The notes below the pieces were generated by a model that worked only from the letters and a program-made list of their open reading frames with translations, searched no databases and was not told the DNA's origin. Position numbers and translations under genes: made by a program. Of a stretch of 64,000 nucleotides of DNA, positions 31,341 through 42,900 are shown in pieces (within the stretch, counting starts at the first letter, position 1; each line of letters starts with the position of its first letter). Origin of the DNA: Syngnathus acus (lineage: Eukaryota; Chordata; Actinopteri; Syngnathiformes; Syngnathidae); the NCBI RefSeq assembly GCF_901709675.1, contig NC_051091.1:13612967-13676966 (forward strand), given 5' to 3'.

Positions 31341-31590
31341 TAATAGTTATTTGAATAACTCTGAATGTTACGTCAGGCCCATTCTCAGCTCTTTGTTTGT
31401 GTTTATGTTACGTTAGCATTCCTATCGTTTAGCCTGTTGTTGCTCGTTCATGTCTGTTCTTGGTGTTGGATTTTGTCGAATAAATTTCCCCCAAAATGCG
31501 ACTTATACTCCGGAGCGACTTATATATGTTTTTTTTCACTTTACTGTGCATTTTATGGCTAATGCGACCTATATTCCGGAGCGACTTTTA

Positions 31591-32097
31591 GACAGTGCTC
31601 CTTGAGATGTTTAAAGCTTGGGAAATCTTTTTGTATCCAAATCCGGCTTTAAACTTCTCCACAACAGTATCTCGGACCTGCCTGGTGTGTTCCTTTGTCT
31701 TCATGGTTCTCTCTGCGCTCTAAACAGAACCCTGAGACTATCAAAGAGCAGGTGCATTTATACGGAGACTTGATTACACACAGGTGCATTCTATTTATCA
31801 TCATCAGTCATTTAGGACAACATTGGATCATTCAAAGATCCTCACTGAACTTTTGGAGTGAGTTTGCTGCACTGAAAGTAAAGGGGCCGAATAATATTGC
31901 ACGCCCCACTTTTCAGTTTTTTATTTGTTAAAAAAGTTTAAATTATCCAATAAATTTCGTTCCACTTCACGATTGTGTCCCACTTGTTGTTGATTCTTGA
32001 CAAAAAATTAAAATTTTATATCTTTATGTTTGAAGCCTAAATGTGGCGAAATGTCGAAAGGTTCAAGGGGGCCGAATACTTTCGCAAGGCACTGTAT
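31591..32097. mobile_element. DNA transposon fragment with GGCACTGTA end
   Basis: The right end GAATACTTTCGCAAGGCACTG is followed by TA repeats. The left part begins CAGTGCTCCTTGAGATG and lacks the matching terminus, so it is truncated. Resembles terminal parts of common fish Tc1/mariner-type elements. No coding capacity. Confidence 0.5.
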
Positions 32098-33794
32098 ATA
32101 TATATATATATATAAACCGGATTCGGTTGAAGTTGGGAAATTGTGTAAAATGTAAATAAAAACAAAATACAATGATTTGAAAATCCTTCTCAACCCATAT
32201 TCAATTGAATACACTACGAAGACGACATATTTAATGTTCAAACTGATAAACTTAATTGTTTTTTGCCAAATAATAATTAACGTAGAATTTCATGGCTGCA
32301 ACACGTCCAGTAGAAGTTGGGAAAGGTGGCAAAAAATACTGAGAAAGCTGAGAAAAGCTCATCAAACACCTATTCGGAACATCCCACATGTGATCAGGCT
32401 AATTGGGGACAGGTGGGTACCATGATTGGGTATAAAAGGAGCCTCCCCAAACATGCTCAGTCATTCAAAAGCAAGGATGGGGCGAGGTTCACCATTTTGT
32501 CCACAACTGCGTGAGAAAATAGTTGAACAGTTTAAGAACAACATTTCTCAAAGCAAAATTGCAAGGAATTTAGGGATTTCAACATCTACGTACGGTCCAT
32601 AATATCATCAAAAGGGTAAGAGAATCTGGTGAAATCACTGCACGTAAACGACTGAATGACCGTGATCTTCGATCCCTCAGACTGTCTTAAAATCCTATAT
32701 GAGTGTGTAAAGGATATCACCAAATGGGCTCAGGAAAACTTCAGAAAACCACTGTCAGTAAATACAGTTCGTCACGACATCAGTAAATGCGTTAGTTGTA
32801 CTAAGTTCATCTTGTTTTTCCTTTTTAATCACTTCACTGGTTCTTTTATATCAAACAAATTATTTTAGGTGCATTTTTCGGCGGGTTCTTCCGCCTTCAT
32901 CAGTGTCACTGATGTGGTTGTGACGCGTCTTTATCAGCTGATGGATGAAGGCGTGGCTCACCTGTCAAATCTGACAGGTGAGCCACGCCCTCTGCTGTCC
33001 GTTCACCTCTCCAGAATGCTGTTCCAGGTTGTAGAGAGCATGTAGGCTCCCTCGTCCCTGTTGATGGTCCTTGGGCCCCGCTTGCGGATCTCAATGGCCT
33101 CCCTGATCCAACGCTGATGTTTGTTTTCTTCAGTGCGGATGACTCTGGCCTTTTCCCAGTCCATGATGTGGTTTTCTCTTTTACAGTGGTCGGTAATGGC
33201 TGACTTGTAGTGTTCCTGTTCTGCTTGTAGTTTTATTGCTCTTGTTTGTCTTGTTGCTGTCTCCTTCTCACACTCCTTCTTGTGTTCTGTTTTTCTTGTG
33301 AAGTTCCTCCCTGTCTCCCCGATGTATGATTTATTGCATGATTTGCATGGAATCTCGTATAGAGAATTGCATTTATTTTCCGGGTTGACTCTGTCTTTTG
33401 GGTGGACCAGTATCTGATGGAGTGTTGTATGTTGTTTGATAGGTGTGTTTATGTTGTATTTTTTCATGGCTCTTTTGATGCGTTCCGTAATTCTTCTCAC
33501 ATACGGCAACGTCACCATTCCGCTGGGTTCTTGTTTCCGTGTTTGTTTCTTTCTTTCCCCCTGTGTTTTGTATTTTTTGTTTTTTACCTGTTCTGCACCT
33601 TTGGTTATTGCCCATTGTGGATACTGACATTTTTTGAGTGCGTGTTGTATGTATTTTTCTGCCTGTGTTATGTCCTCCGGATCCGTGATTATTGTTGTGC
33701 GTTTGTATAGTGTTCTGACTACTGACAGTTTATGTATAGTGGGATGTTCTGATGTCCAGAGGAGGTATTGGTCGGTGTGTGGGTTTTCTGTGTA

Positions 33795-35632
33795 CCGTAT
33801 TTTCCGCCCTAAAAGGCGCACCGGGTTATAAGGCGCACCTTCAATGAACGGCCCATTTTAAAACTTTGTCCATATATAAGGCGCACCGGCTTATAAGGCG
33901 CATAAAATAGAAGCTATACTGCATCAAACTGAGGTTGACTAGGGTTGCGGTATGCATCCACTAGCCAATAACCAACGAGCCCTCTGTAAACAATCGCGTT
34001 TCTCAAACGATCTCCTATAAAATGATCAGAACTGACTAAAGTTCGATCTAACGCATTGGTACTACTTACCTATGTTTCCCTTCCATATCGATCCGTAGAT
34101 TTACTCGAAACATTAACAGAGCAGCCTATTTTGACATGAAATAGCCTGGTACGTATAGCAGCTATCGCAATAGCATTAGCCATCCGCAAAGTCTCACGAG
34201 CCTCAGCGAAGTGTAAACAATCGCGTTTCTCAAACGATCTCCTATAAAATGATCGGAACTGACTAAAGTTCGATCCAACGCATTGGTACTACTTACCTAT
34301 GTTTCCCTTCCATATCGATCCGTAGATTTACTCGAAACATTAACAGAGCAGCCTATTTTGACATGAAATAGCCTGGTACGTATAGCAGCTATCGCAATAG
34401 CATTAGCCATCCGCAAAGTCTCACGAGCCTCACCTCGCAATCTCCCATGAGCCTCAGCAAAGTGTAAACAATCGCGTTTCTCAAACGATCTCCTATAAAA
34501 TGATCGGAACTGACTAAAGTTCGATCCAACGCATTGGTACTACTTACCTATGTTTCCCTTCCATATCGATCCGTAGATTTACTCGAAACATTAACAGAGC
34601 AGCCTATTTTGGCATGAAATAGCCTGGTACGTATAGCAGCTATCGCAATAGCATTAGCCATCCGCAAAGTCTCACGAGCCTCACCTCGCAATCTCCCATG
34701 AGCCTCAGCAAAGTGTAAACAATCGCGTTTCTCAAACGATCTCCTATAAAATGATCGGAACTGACTAAAGTTCGATCTAACGCGTTGGTACTACTTACCT
34801 ATGTTTCCCTTCCATATCGATCCGTAGATTTACTCGAAACATTAACAGAGCAGCCTATTTTGACATGAAATAGCCTGGTACGTATAGCAGCTATCGCAAT
34901 AGCATTAGCCATCCGCAAAGTCTCACGAGCCTCACCTCGCAATCTCCCATGAGCCTCAGCAAAGTGTAAACAATCGCGTTTCTCAAACGATCTCCTATAA
35001 AATGATCGGAACTGACTAAAGTTCGATCCAACGCATTGGTACTACTTACCTATGTTTCCCTTCCATATCGATCCGTATATTTACTCGAAACATTAACAGA
35101 GCAGCCTATTTTGACATGAAATAGCCTGGTACGTATAGCAGCTATCGCAATAGCATTAGCCATCCGCAAAGTCTCACGAGCCTCACCTCGCAATCTCCCA
35201 TGAGCCTCAGCAAAGTGTAAACAATCGCGTTTCTCAAACGATCTCCTATAAAATGATCGGAACTGACTAAAGTTCGATCTAACGCATTGGTACTACTTAC
35301 CTATGTTTCCCTTCCATATCGATCCGTAGATTTACTCGAAACATTAACAGAGCAGCCTATTTTGACAGGAAATAGCCTCGCGGGTACAACAGCTATTCGG
35401 TGACGCCCCCTGACTACAGTTGCCGTAATGCTGGGAAGCGATGCGACCTTGTAATTTATTAGTCGTACTAAAACGTACTGAAACATTTTGGCAGAGCACT
35501 GTGTACAACCAGTATGGATCAACAAATTCATCAGTTGATCCATATATAAGGCGCACTGGCCTATAAGGCGCACTGTCGGCTTTTGAGAAAATTTTAGGTT
35601 TTTAGGTGCGCCTTTTAGGGCGGAAAATACGG
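33795..35632. mobile_element. TIR element (GGCGC type) inserted in the minus Penelope copy
   Basis: The ends CCGTATTTTCCGCCCTAAAA and GGCGGAAAATACGG are flanked by TA (33793-33794, 35633-35634). The plus Penelope copy at 37116-37130 preserves the uninterrupted site (complement TGTGTACTTTTATT). This proves a TA target and the exact boundaries. Subterminal TATAAGGCGCACC motifs repeat at both ends. Most of the interior is a 251-bp tandem array. Confidence 0.93.
33988..35385. repeat. 251-bp tandem array, about 5.7 copies
   Basis: The anchor CAATCGCGTTTCTCAAACGA occurs at 33991, 34218, 34469, 34720, 34971 and 35222. The spacings are 227 and then 251 four times. The first unit lacks 24 bases (CACCTCGCAATCTCCCATGA plus 4). 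Units differ by only a few substitutions, so the array is young or homogenised. No open frame. Confidence 0.96.
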
Positions 35633-36626
35633 TACTTTATTTTTATGTCTCCGTTGTCTGTGTGGTGTATGTTGATGTCTAGAAAGGCTATGGATCGATC
35701 TGTTTCTTCTTCATGAGTGAATTTGATGTTACCGGTGGTGTCTATGGTGTTGAGATGTGAGGTGTTGTGTATGTCCTGTTTTTGTTTTTTCTAGAATGTC
35801 ATCGACGTAGCGTCTCCATAGCGTGGGTTTGTATGTGTCCGGGGCTGTTAAGAGTGCCTTTTGTTCTAAATCCTCCATAAAAAAATTGCACATGATGGCA
35901 GAAAGAGGGTCTCCCATGGGGAATCCCTCTTTTTGCCTGTAGATTGTGTTTCTGTATTGGAAGTATGTGGAGGTGGCGATGAAATGGAGTAGTTGGGTGA
36001 TGTCCTGTGCTGTTAGATTTGTGCGTTTCTTTAGTGTCCTGTCTGCTGATAGTCTGTCATGTACTATGTGTATGGTGGACTGTGTGGGTGTTTTTGTGAA
36101 GAGTGAAATGACGTCGTGTGATATGAACATTTCGTCTTTCTGTACTTTTATGTGTGTGAGTTCTGTGGCGAGTTGTTTCGAGTTTTTGCAGTGTTGATCC
36201 GTGAGTCCTAGTAGTGGTTTTATTATTTCTGTGAGTGCTTTTGAAAGGTTATACTATGTGACTGACCCTATGCTGTCTACGATGGGGCAGCAAACGCAAT
36301 GATCACACTAACAAAAAATAAAGACATTACAATCCTCCCAGCGGACCAAAGGCAGAACAACAGTAATTCTGGACACAGACACTTACGAAGAATCGATGCA
36401 ACAGTTGTCGTCCAGTGTTTCCAAAAAGGATTTGAAAAGTGGACTCATCAGGCCACAAAACACTTTTACATTGTGCATCAGTCCATTTTACATGAGCTCG
36501 GGCCCAGACAACCCGGCGGCGTTTCTGGATGTTGTTCATAAACGGCTTTTGCTTTGCATGGTAGAGCTTTAACCCACACTTACTGATCACTTCACTGGTT
36601 CTTTTATATCAAACAAATTATTTTAG

Positions 36627-37931
36627 GTGCATTACCTGACATGTTTCGGCGGGTCCGAAATGTTCATATCACATGACGTCTTTTCACTCTTCACAAAAAC
36701 ACCCACACAGTCCACCATATACATAGTACATGACAGACTATCAGCAGACAGGACACTTAAGAAACGCTCAAATCTAACAGCACAGGACATCACCCAACTA
36801 CTCCATTTCATCGCCACCTCCACATACGTCCAATACAGAAACACAATCTACAGGCAAAAAGAGTGATGCCCCATGGGAGACCCTCTTTCTGCCATCATGT
36901 GCAATTTTTTTATGGAGGATTTAGAACAAACCCACGCTATGGAGACGCTATGTCGATGACATTCTAGAAAAAACAAAAACAGGACATACACAACACCTCA
37001 CAGACCATCTCAACACCATAGACACCACCGGTAACATCAAATTCACTCATGAAGAAGAAACAGATCGATCCATAGCCTTTCTAGACATCAACATACACCA
37101 CACAGACAACGGAGACATAAAAATAAAAGTACACAGAAAACCCACACACACCGACCAATACCTCCTCTGGACATCAGAACATCCCACTACACATAAACTG
37201 TCAGTAGTCAGAACACTATACAAACGCACAACAATAATCACGGATCCGGAGGACATAACACAGGCAGAAAAATACATACAACACGCACTCAAAAAATGTC
37301 AGTATCCACAATGGGCAATAACCAAAGGTGCAGAACAGGTAAAAAACAAAAAATACAAAACACAGGGGGAAAGAAAGAAACACGGAAACAAGAACCCAGC
37401 GGAATGGTGACGTTGCCGTATGTGAGAAGAATTACGGAACGCATCAAAAGAGCCATGAAAAAATACAACATAAACACACCTATCAAACCACATACAACAC
37501 TCCATCAGATACTGGTCCACCCAAAAGACAGAGTCAACCCGGAAAATAAATGCAATTCTCTATACGAGATTCCATGCAAATCATGCAATAAATCATACAT
37601 CGGGGAGACAGGGAGGAACTTCATCACAAGAAAAACAGAACACAAGAAGGAGTGTGAGAAGGAGACAGCAACAAGACAAACAAGAGCAATACAACTACAA
37701 GCAGAACAGGAACACTACAAGTCAGCCATTACCGACCACTGTAAAAGAGAAAACCACATCATGGACTGGGAAAAGGCCAGAGTCATCCGCACTGAAGAAA
37801 ACAAACATCAGCGTTGGATCAGGGAGGCCATTGAGATCCGCAAGCGGGGCCCAAGTACCATCAACAGCCTACATGCTCTCTACAACCTGGAACAGCATTC
37901 TGGAGAGGTGAACGGACAGCAGAGGGCGTGA
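36627..37931 (+). pseudogene. Penelope-like RT / GIY-YIG ORF, plus copy
   Basis: The reverse-transcriptase start (HDVFSLFTKTPTQS) is open to a stop at about 36864. There the minus copy continues with GFPMG. The catalytic YVDD is still readable near 36944-36955 after a deletion. 37296-37931 is an open frame of 211 codons ending in the GIY-YIG endonuclease (CKSCNKSYIGETGRNF). Inactive because of the stop, the deletion and frame changes. Confidence 0.85.
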
Positions 37932-38002
37932 CTCACCTGTCAAATCTGACAGGTGAGCCACGCCTTCATCTATCAGCTGATAAAGACGCGTCACAACCAC
38001 AT

Positions 38003-38055
38003 CAGTGACACTCTGATGAAGGCGGAAGAACCCGCCGAAACATGTCAGGTAATGC
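38003..38055 (+). ncRNA. Hammerhead-ribozyme-like core in the Penelope terminal repeat
   Basis: CTGATGA (38013-38019) is followed by a stem-loop (GGCGG..CCGCC). Then come GAAA (38037-38040) and ATGTC (38042-38046), the order of the conserved core and cleavage site of hammerhead ribozymes, which are established in Penelope-like elements. Stem I in this copy pairs poorly, so activity is doubtful. The minus copy near 32880-32910 has CTGATGA and the stem but has lost the ATGTC side. Confidence 0.5.
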
Positions 38056-38917
38056 ACCTAAAATAATTTGTTTGATATAAAAGAACCAGTGAAGTGATCA
38101 ATAAGTGCGGGTTAAAACTCTACCATGCAAAGCAAAAGCCGTTTATGAACAACATCCAGAAACGCCGTCGGGTTCTCTGGGCCCGAGCTCATGTAAAATG
38201 GACTGATGCACAATGTAAAAGTGTTTTGTGGCCTGATGAGTCCACTTTTAAATCCTTTTTGGAAACACTGGACGACATGTCCTCCGGACCAAAGAGGAAG
38301 CGGACCATCCAGACTGTTATCAACGCAAAGTTCAAAAGCCAGAATCTGTGATGGTAGGGGGTGCATTAGTTCTCATGGCATGGGTGACTTACATTTCTGT
38401 GTAGGCAACATAAATGCTGAAAAGTACATACAGATTTTGGAGCAACATATGCTGTCATCCAAGCGACGTCTTTTTCATGGACGCCGCTGCTTATTTCAGC
38501 AAGATAATGCCAAGCCACATTCTGCAGGTGTTACAACAGCATTGCTTTGAAGTAAAAGAGTCCAGGTTCTCCCCTGGCCTGCTTGTAGTCCAGACCTGTC
38601 TCCCATTGAAAATGTGTGGCGCATTATGAAGCGCAAAATAGGACAGGGAAGACCCCAGACTGTTGAACAACTGAAGTGGTTCATCAAGCAAGAATGGGAA
38701 AGAATTCCACATGAGTAGCTAAGAGAATTAGTCTCCTCTCTTCCAAAACGTTTATTGAGTGTTATTAAAAGGAAAGGTGATGTAACGAAGTGGTAAACAT
38801 GCCCTTTCCCAATTCTGCTTCACGTGTTGCAGCCATGAAATTCTAAGTTAATTATTATTTGAAAAATAAAATAAAGTTTATTAGTTTGAGCATTAAATAT
38901 GTTGTCTTTGTCGTGTA

Positions 38918-39806
38918 TCCATCCATCTATCCATCTTTTTCCGCTTATCCAGGGTTGGGTCGCGGGGGCAGCAGCTTTAGGAGGGACTCTCAGACTTGGC
39001 TCTCCCCAGCCACTTCATCCAGCTCATTCCGGGGGATCCCAAGGCGTTCCCAGGCCAGCTGAGAGACATAGTCTCTCCAGCGCGTTCTGGGTCGTCCCCG
39101 GGGTCTCTCCCGGATGACCGAGCTTCTCACCCTATCTCGAGAGCCCGGACATCCTGCGGAGGAAACTCATTTCGGCCGCTTGTATCCGGGATCTCGTTCT
39201 TTCGGTCACGACTCATAGCTCGTGACCATAGGTGAGGGTAGGAGCGTAAATCGACCGGTAAATTGAGAGCGTTGCCTGTTGGCTCAGCTCTCTCTTTACC
39301 ACGACGGACCGGTACAGAGTCCGCATTACTGCCGACGCTGCACCGATCCGCTTGTCGATCTCGCGCTCCATCCTCCCCTCACTCGTGAACAAGACCCCAA
39401 GATACTTGAACTCCTCCACTTGGGGCAGGATCTCTTCCCCGATCCGGAGAGGGCATTCCACCCTTTTCCGACCGAGGACCATGGACTCGGATTTGGAGGT
39501 GCTGACCCTCATCCCGACCGCTTCACACTCGGCTGCGAACCGCTCCAGTGAGAGCTGGAGATCACGGCCTCAACAGCACCACGTCGTCTGCAAAAAGCAG
39601 AGACGCGATGCTGAGGTCCCCAAACCGGACCCCCTCATCGCCTCGGCTGCGCCTAGAAATTCTGTCCATAAAAATTATGAACAGAATCGGTGACAAAGGG
39701 CAGCCTTGGCGGAGTCCAACCCTCACTGGGAACGAATCCGACTTACTGCCGAAAATGCGGACCAAACTCTGGCATCGGTGATAAAGGGACCGAACCGCCC
39801 TTTGCA
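38918..39806 (-). mobile_element. Rex3-like fragment, 5'-truncated, inserted in the mariner terminal repeat
   Basis: It starts with TCCATCCATC-type tail repeats and CCGCTTATCCAGG on the left (3' end of the LINE). It covers the RT C-terminal half and stops at 39806. GTGTAT occurs on both sides (38913-38918 and 39807-39812), a target duplication. Compared with copy 1 it has lost a segment around 39115-39135 and shows frame changes near 39570. Confidence 0.88.
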
Positions 39807-39936
39807 GTGTATTCAATTGAATATAGGTTGAAAAGGATTTTCAAATCATTGTATTTTTTTTTTATTTACATTTTACACAATTTCCCAACTTCAGTCGAAT
39901 CCGGTTTGTATTATTATTTTATATAAACATAACTGC

Positions 39937-42900
39937 TCAATCAGAACACGGATACAGCACCCAGAACTTTGTGGCCACATTGGCACAGACGGCAGAGACA
40001 ACATACACACACACACGCACACGCATCCCAAGGCGTTCCCAGGCCAGCTGAGAGACATAGTCTCTCCAGCGCGTCCTGGGTCGTCCCCGGGGTCTCCTAC
40101 CGGTGGGACATGCCCGGAACACCTCCCCAGGGAGGCGTCCAGGAGGCATCCTGATGAGATGCCCAAGCCACCTCATCTGGCTCCTCTCAATGTGGAGGAG
40201 CAGCGACTCTACTCCGAGTCTCTCCCGGATGACCGAACTTCTCACCCTATCTCTAAGGGAGAGCCCGGACATCCTGCGGAGAAAACTCATTTCGGCCGCT
40301 TGTATCCGGGATCTCGTTCTTTCGGTCACGACCCATAGCTCGTGGGTAGGAGCGTAAATCGACCGGTAAATTGAGAGCTTTGCCTTTTGGCTCAGCTCTC
40401 TCTTTACCACGATGGACCGGTACAGAGTCCGCATTACTGCCGACGCTGCACCAATCCGCCTGTCGATCTCGCGCTCCATCCTCCCCTCACTCGTGAACAA
40501 GACCCCAAGATACTTAAACTCCTCCACTTGGGGCAGGATCTCATCCCTGATCCGGAGAGGGCATTCCACCCTTTTCCGATCGAGGACCATGGACTCGGAT
40601 TTGGAGGTGCTGACCCTCATCCCGACCGCTTCACACTCGGCTGCGAACCGCTCCAGTGAGAGCTGGAGATCACGGCCTGAAGAAGCCAACAGCACCACGT
40701 CGTCTGCAAAAAGCAGAGACGCGATGCTGAGGTCCCCAAACCGGACACCCTCAACGCCTCGGCTGCGCCTAGAAATTCTGTCCATAAAAATTATGAACAG
40801 AATCGGTGACAAAGGGCAGTCTTGGCGGAGTCCAACCCTCACTGGGAACGAATCCGACTTACTGCCGGAAATGCGGACCAAACTCTGGCATCGGTGATAC
40901 AGGGACCGAACCGCCCTTATCAGTTGGCTCGGTACCCCGTACTCCCGAAGCACCCCCCACAGAACCTCCCGAGGGACACGGTCGAATGCCTTCTCCAAGT
41001 CCACAAAACACATGTGGACTGGTTGGGCGAACTCCCATGCACCCTCGAGGATCCTGCTGAGGGTGAAGAGCTGGTCCACTGTTCCACGGCCAGGACGAAA
41101 GCCACACTGTTCCTCCTGAATCCGAGGTTCGACCTCCCGACGGACCCTCCTCTCCAGCACCCCTGAATAGACCTTACCAGGGAGGCTGAGGAGTGTAATT
41201 CCCCTGTAATTGGAACACACCCTCCGGTCCCCCTTCTTAAAGAGGGGAACCACCACCCCAGTTTGCAAATCCAGAGGCACTGTCCCCGATGTCCATGCGA
41301 TGTTGTAGAGACGTGTCAGCCATGACAGCCCCACAACATCCAGAGCCCTTATGAAATCCGGGCGGATCTCATCCACCCCCGGGGCCTTGCCACCGAGGAG
41401 TTTTTTAACTACCTCAGTGACTTCGACCCCAGAGATTGGAGAGTCCGCCTCAGAGTCCCCAGGCTCTGCTTCCACAATGGAAGGCGTGTCGGTGGAATTG
41501 AGGAGGTCTTCGAAGTATTCTCCCCACCGACACACGACGTCCCGAGTCGAGGTCAGCAGCACGCCATCGCCACTGTAAACAGTGTTGACGTTGCACTGCT
41601 TCCCCCTCCTGAGACACCGGATGGTGGACCAGAATTTCCTCGAAGCCGTCCGGAAGTCATTCTCCATGGCCTCGCCAAACTCCTCCCACGTCCGGGTTTT
41701 TGCCTCAGCAACCGCCGAAGCCGCGTTCCGCTTGGCCATCCGGTACCTGTCAGCTGCCTCCGGAGTCCCGCAGGCCAAAACGGCCCGATAGGACTCCTTC
41801 TTCAGCTTGACGGCATCCCTTACCGCCGGTGTCCACCAGCGGGTTTGGGGATTGCCGCCGCGACAGGCACCAATGACCTTACGGCCACAGCTCCGGTCGG
41901 CCGCCTCAACAATGGGGGCGCGGAACAAGGTCCACTCGGACTCAATGTCCACTCGGACTCAATGTCCCCCGCCTCCCCCAGGACGTGGGAAAAGCTCTGC
42001 CGGAGGTGGGAGTTGAAGCTCTGCCGGAGGTGGGAGTTGAAGCTCTTCCTGACAGGGGATTCCGCCAGACGTTCCCAGCAGACCCTCACAGAGCGTTTGG
42101 GTCTGTCAGGTCGGACCGGCATCTTCCCCCACCATCGGAGCCAACCCACCACCAGGTGGTGATCAGTTGACAGCTCCACCCCTCTCTTCGCCCGAGTGTC
42201 CAAAACATGCGGCCGCAAATCCGATGACACGACTACAAAGTCGATCATCGAACTGCGGCCTAGGGTGTCCTGGTGCCAAGTGCAAACATGGACACCCTTA
42301 TGTTTGAACATGGTGTTCATTATAGAAAATCCATGTCGAGCACAGAAGTCCAATAATAGAACACCGCTCGGGTTCAGATCGGGGGGGCCGTTCCTCCCAA
42401 TCACGCCCTTCCAGGTCTCACTGTCATTGCCCACGTGAGCATTGAATTCACCCAGTAGAACGATGGAGTCCCCAGAAGGAGCGCTCTCCAGCACTTCCTC
42501 CAGGGACTCCAAGAAGGGTGGGTACTCTGAGCTGCCGTTTGGTGCATAGACACAAACAACAGTCAGGACCCGTCCCCCCACCCGAAGGCGGAGGGAGGCT
42601 ACCCTCTCGTTCACCGGGGTGAACCCCAATGTGCAGGCGCCCAGCCGGGGGGCAATAAGTATACCCACACCTGCTCGACGCCTCTCACCGTGGGCAACTC
42701 CAGAGTGGAAGAGAGTCCAGCCCCTCTCGAGAGGGCTTGAACCGGAACCCAAACTGTGCGTGGAGGCAAGTCCGACTATATCTATTCGGAACTTTTCTGC
42801 CTCGCACACCAGCTCGGGCTCCTTTCCAGCCAGAGAGGTGACATTCCATGTCCCAAGAGCCAGCTTCTGCAGCCGGGGATCAGACCGCCAAGGTCCCTGC

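Larger units (their letters stand above)
26327..31590 (+). mobile_element. Pogo-like TIR element (GTCGC type), split by SINE and Rex3 insertions, right end truncated
   Basis: TA at 26325-26326 is followed by CCGTATTTTTCGGACTATAA and GTCGC motifs. Sequence resumes after the SINE (26862) and after the Rex3 copy (30355). The matching right part with CTCCGGAGCGACTTATA motifs reaches 31590, where another element cuts it off before the final CGG. A transposase tail reads ALFVSDTEDEEFEGFNDLR-stop at about 26886-26958. Degenerate copies of this tail follow within the repeats at 30890-31340. Confidence 0.65.
33003..36240 (-). pseudogene. Penelope-like reverse transcriptase with C-terminal GIY-YIG endonuclease (split)
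   Basis: The reverse-transcriptase part (35729-36240) contains HDVISLFTKTPT, GFPMGDPLSAIMCNFFMEDL and the catalytic WRRYVDD. After the insertion, 33003-33792 gives PHTDQYLLWTSEHPTIHKLS and then the GIY-YIG module (SLYEIPCKSCNKSYIGETGR) with a lysine/glutamate-rich tail. The N-terminal part is missing and the frame breaks near 35780 and at the insertion. Confidence 0.85.
32797..36250 (-). mobile_element. Penelope-like element (Neptune/Poseidon type), minus copy
   Basis: It enters the mariner element after AGTAAATGCGTTA. Near the left edge lie the terminal sequence CACTTCACTGGTTCTTTTAT and the palindrome CACCTGTCAAATCTGACAGG. The coding frame runs right to left and is interrupted by a TIR element (33795-35632). 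Its terminal segment lacks about 10 bases (CCTGACATG-type) present in the plus copy. Confidence 0.8.
36298..38097 (+). mobile_element. Penelope-like element, plus copy, rearranged
   Basis: Plus-strand Penelope sequence at 36298-36402 (NKDITILPADQR) is cut by a reversed mariner fragment (36403-36588) and a reversed Penelope end (36589-36655). It resumes at 36656 and ends at 38097 with the same end in forward orientation. It forms a head-to-head pair with the minus copy. Confidence 0.75.
32113..39908 (+). mobile_element. Mariner/Tc1-type transposon (AAACCGGATTC ends) split by later insertions
   Basis: The left end, from 32113, AAACCGGATTCGGTTGAAG, and the right end (reverse complement AAACCGGATTCGACTGAAG) share about 200 bases of inverted repeat and TA flanks (32111-32112, 39909-39910). 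Own sequence is limited to 32113-32796, about 38098-38917 and 39807-39908. The + strand pieces encode transposase fragments. One, at 32656-32790, holds KWAQENFRKPLSVNTVRHDI. The other, at 38100-38800, holds WARAHVKWTDAQCKSVLWPD, a PIENVWR equivalent, and KRLLSV equivalents in shifted frames. Interrupted by Penelope-like elements and a Rex3 fragment. Confidence 0.82.

Noticed and set aside
33402-33710. Cysteine/phenylalanine-rich plus-strand frames opposite the Penelope endonuclease
   Set aside because: Antisense shadow of the GIY-YIG coding frame; repeated at 37299-37520 for the same reason.
33988-35385. CRISPR-like array
   Set aside because: The repeats are contiguous 251-bp units without unique spacers, in a vertebrate transposon.
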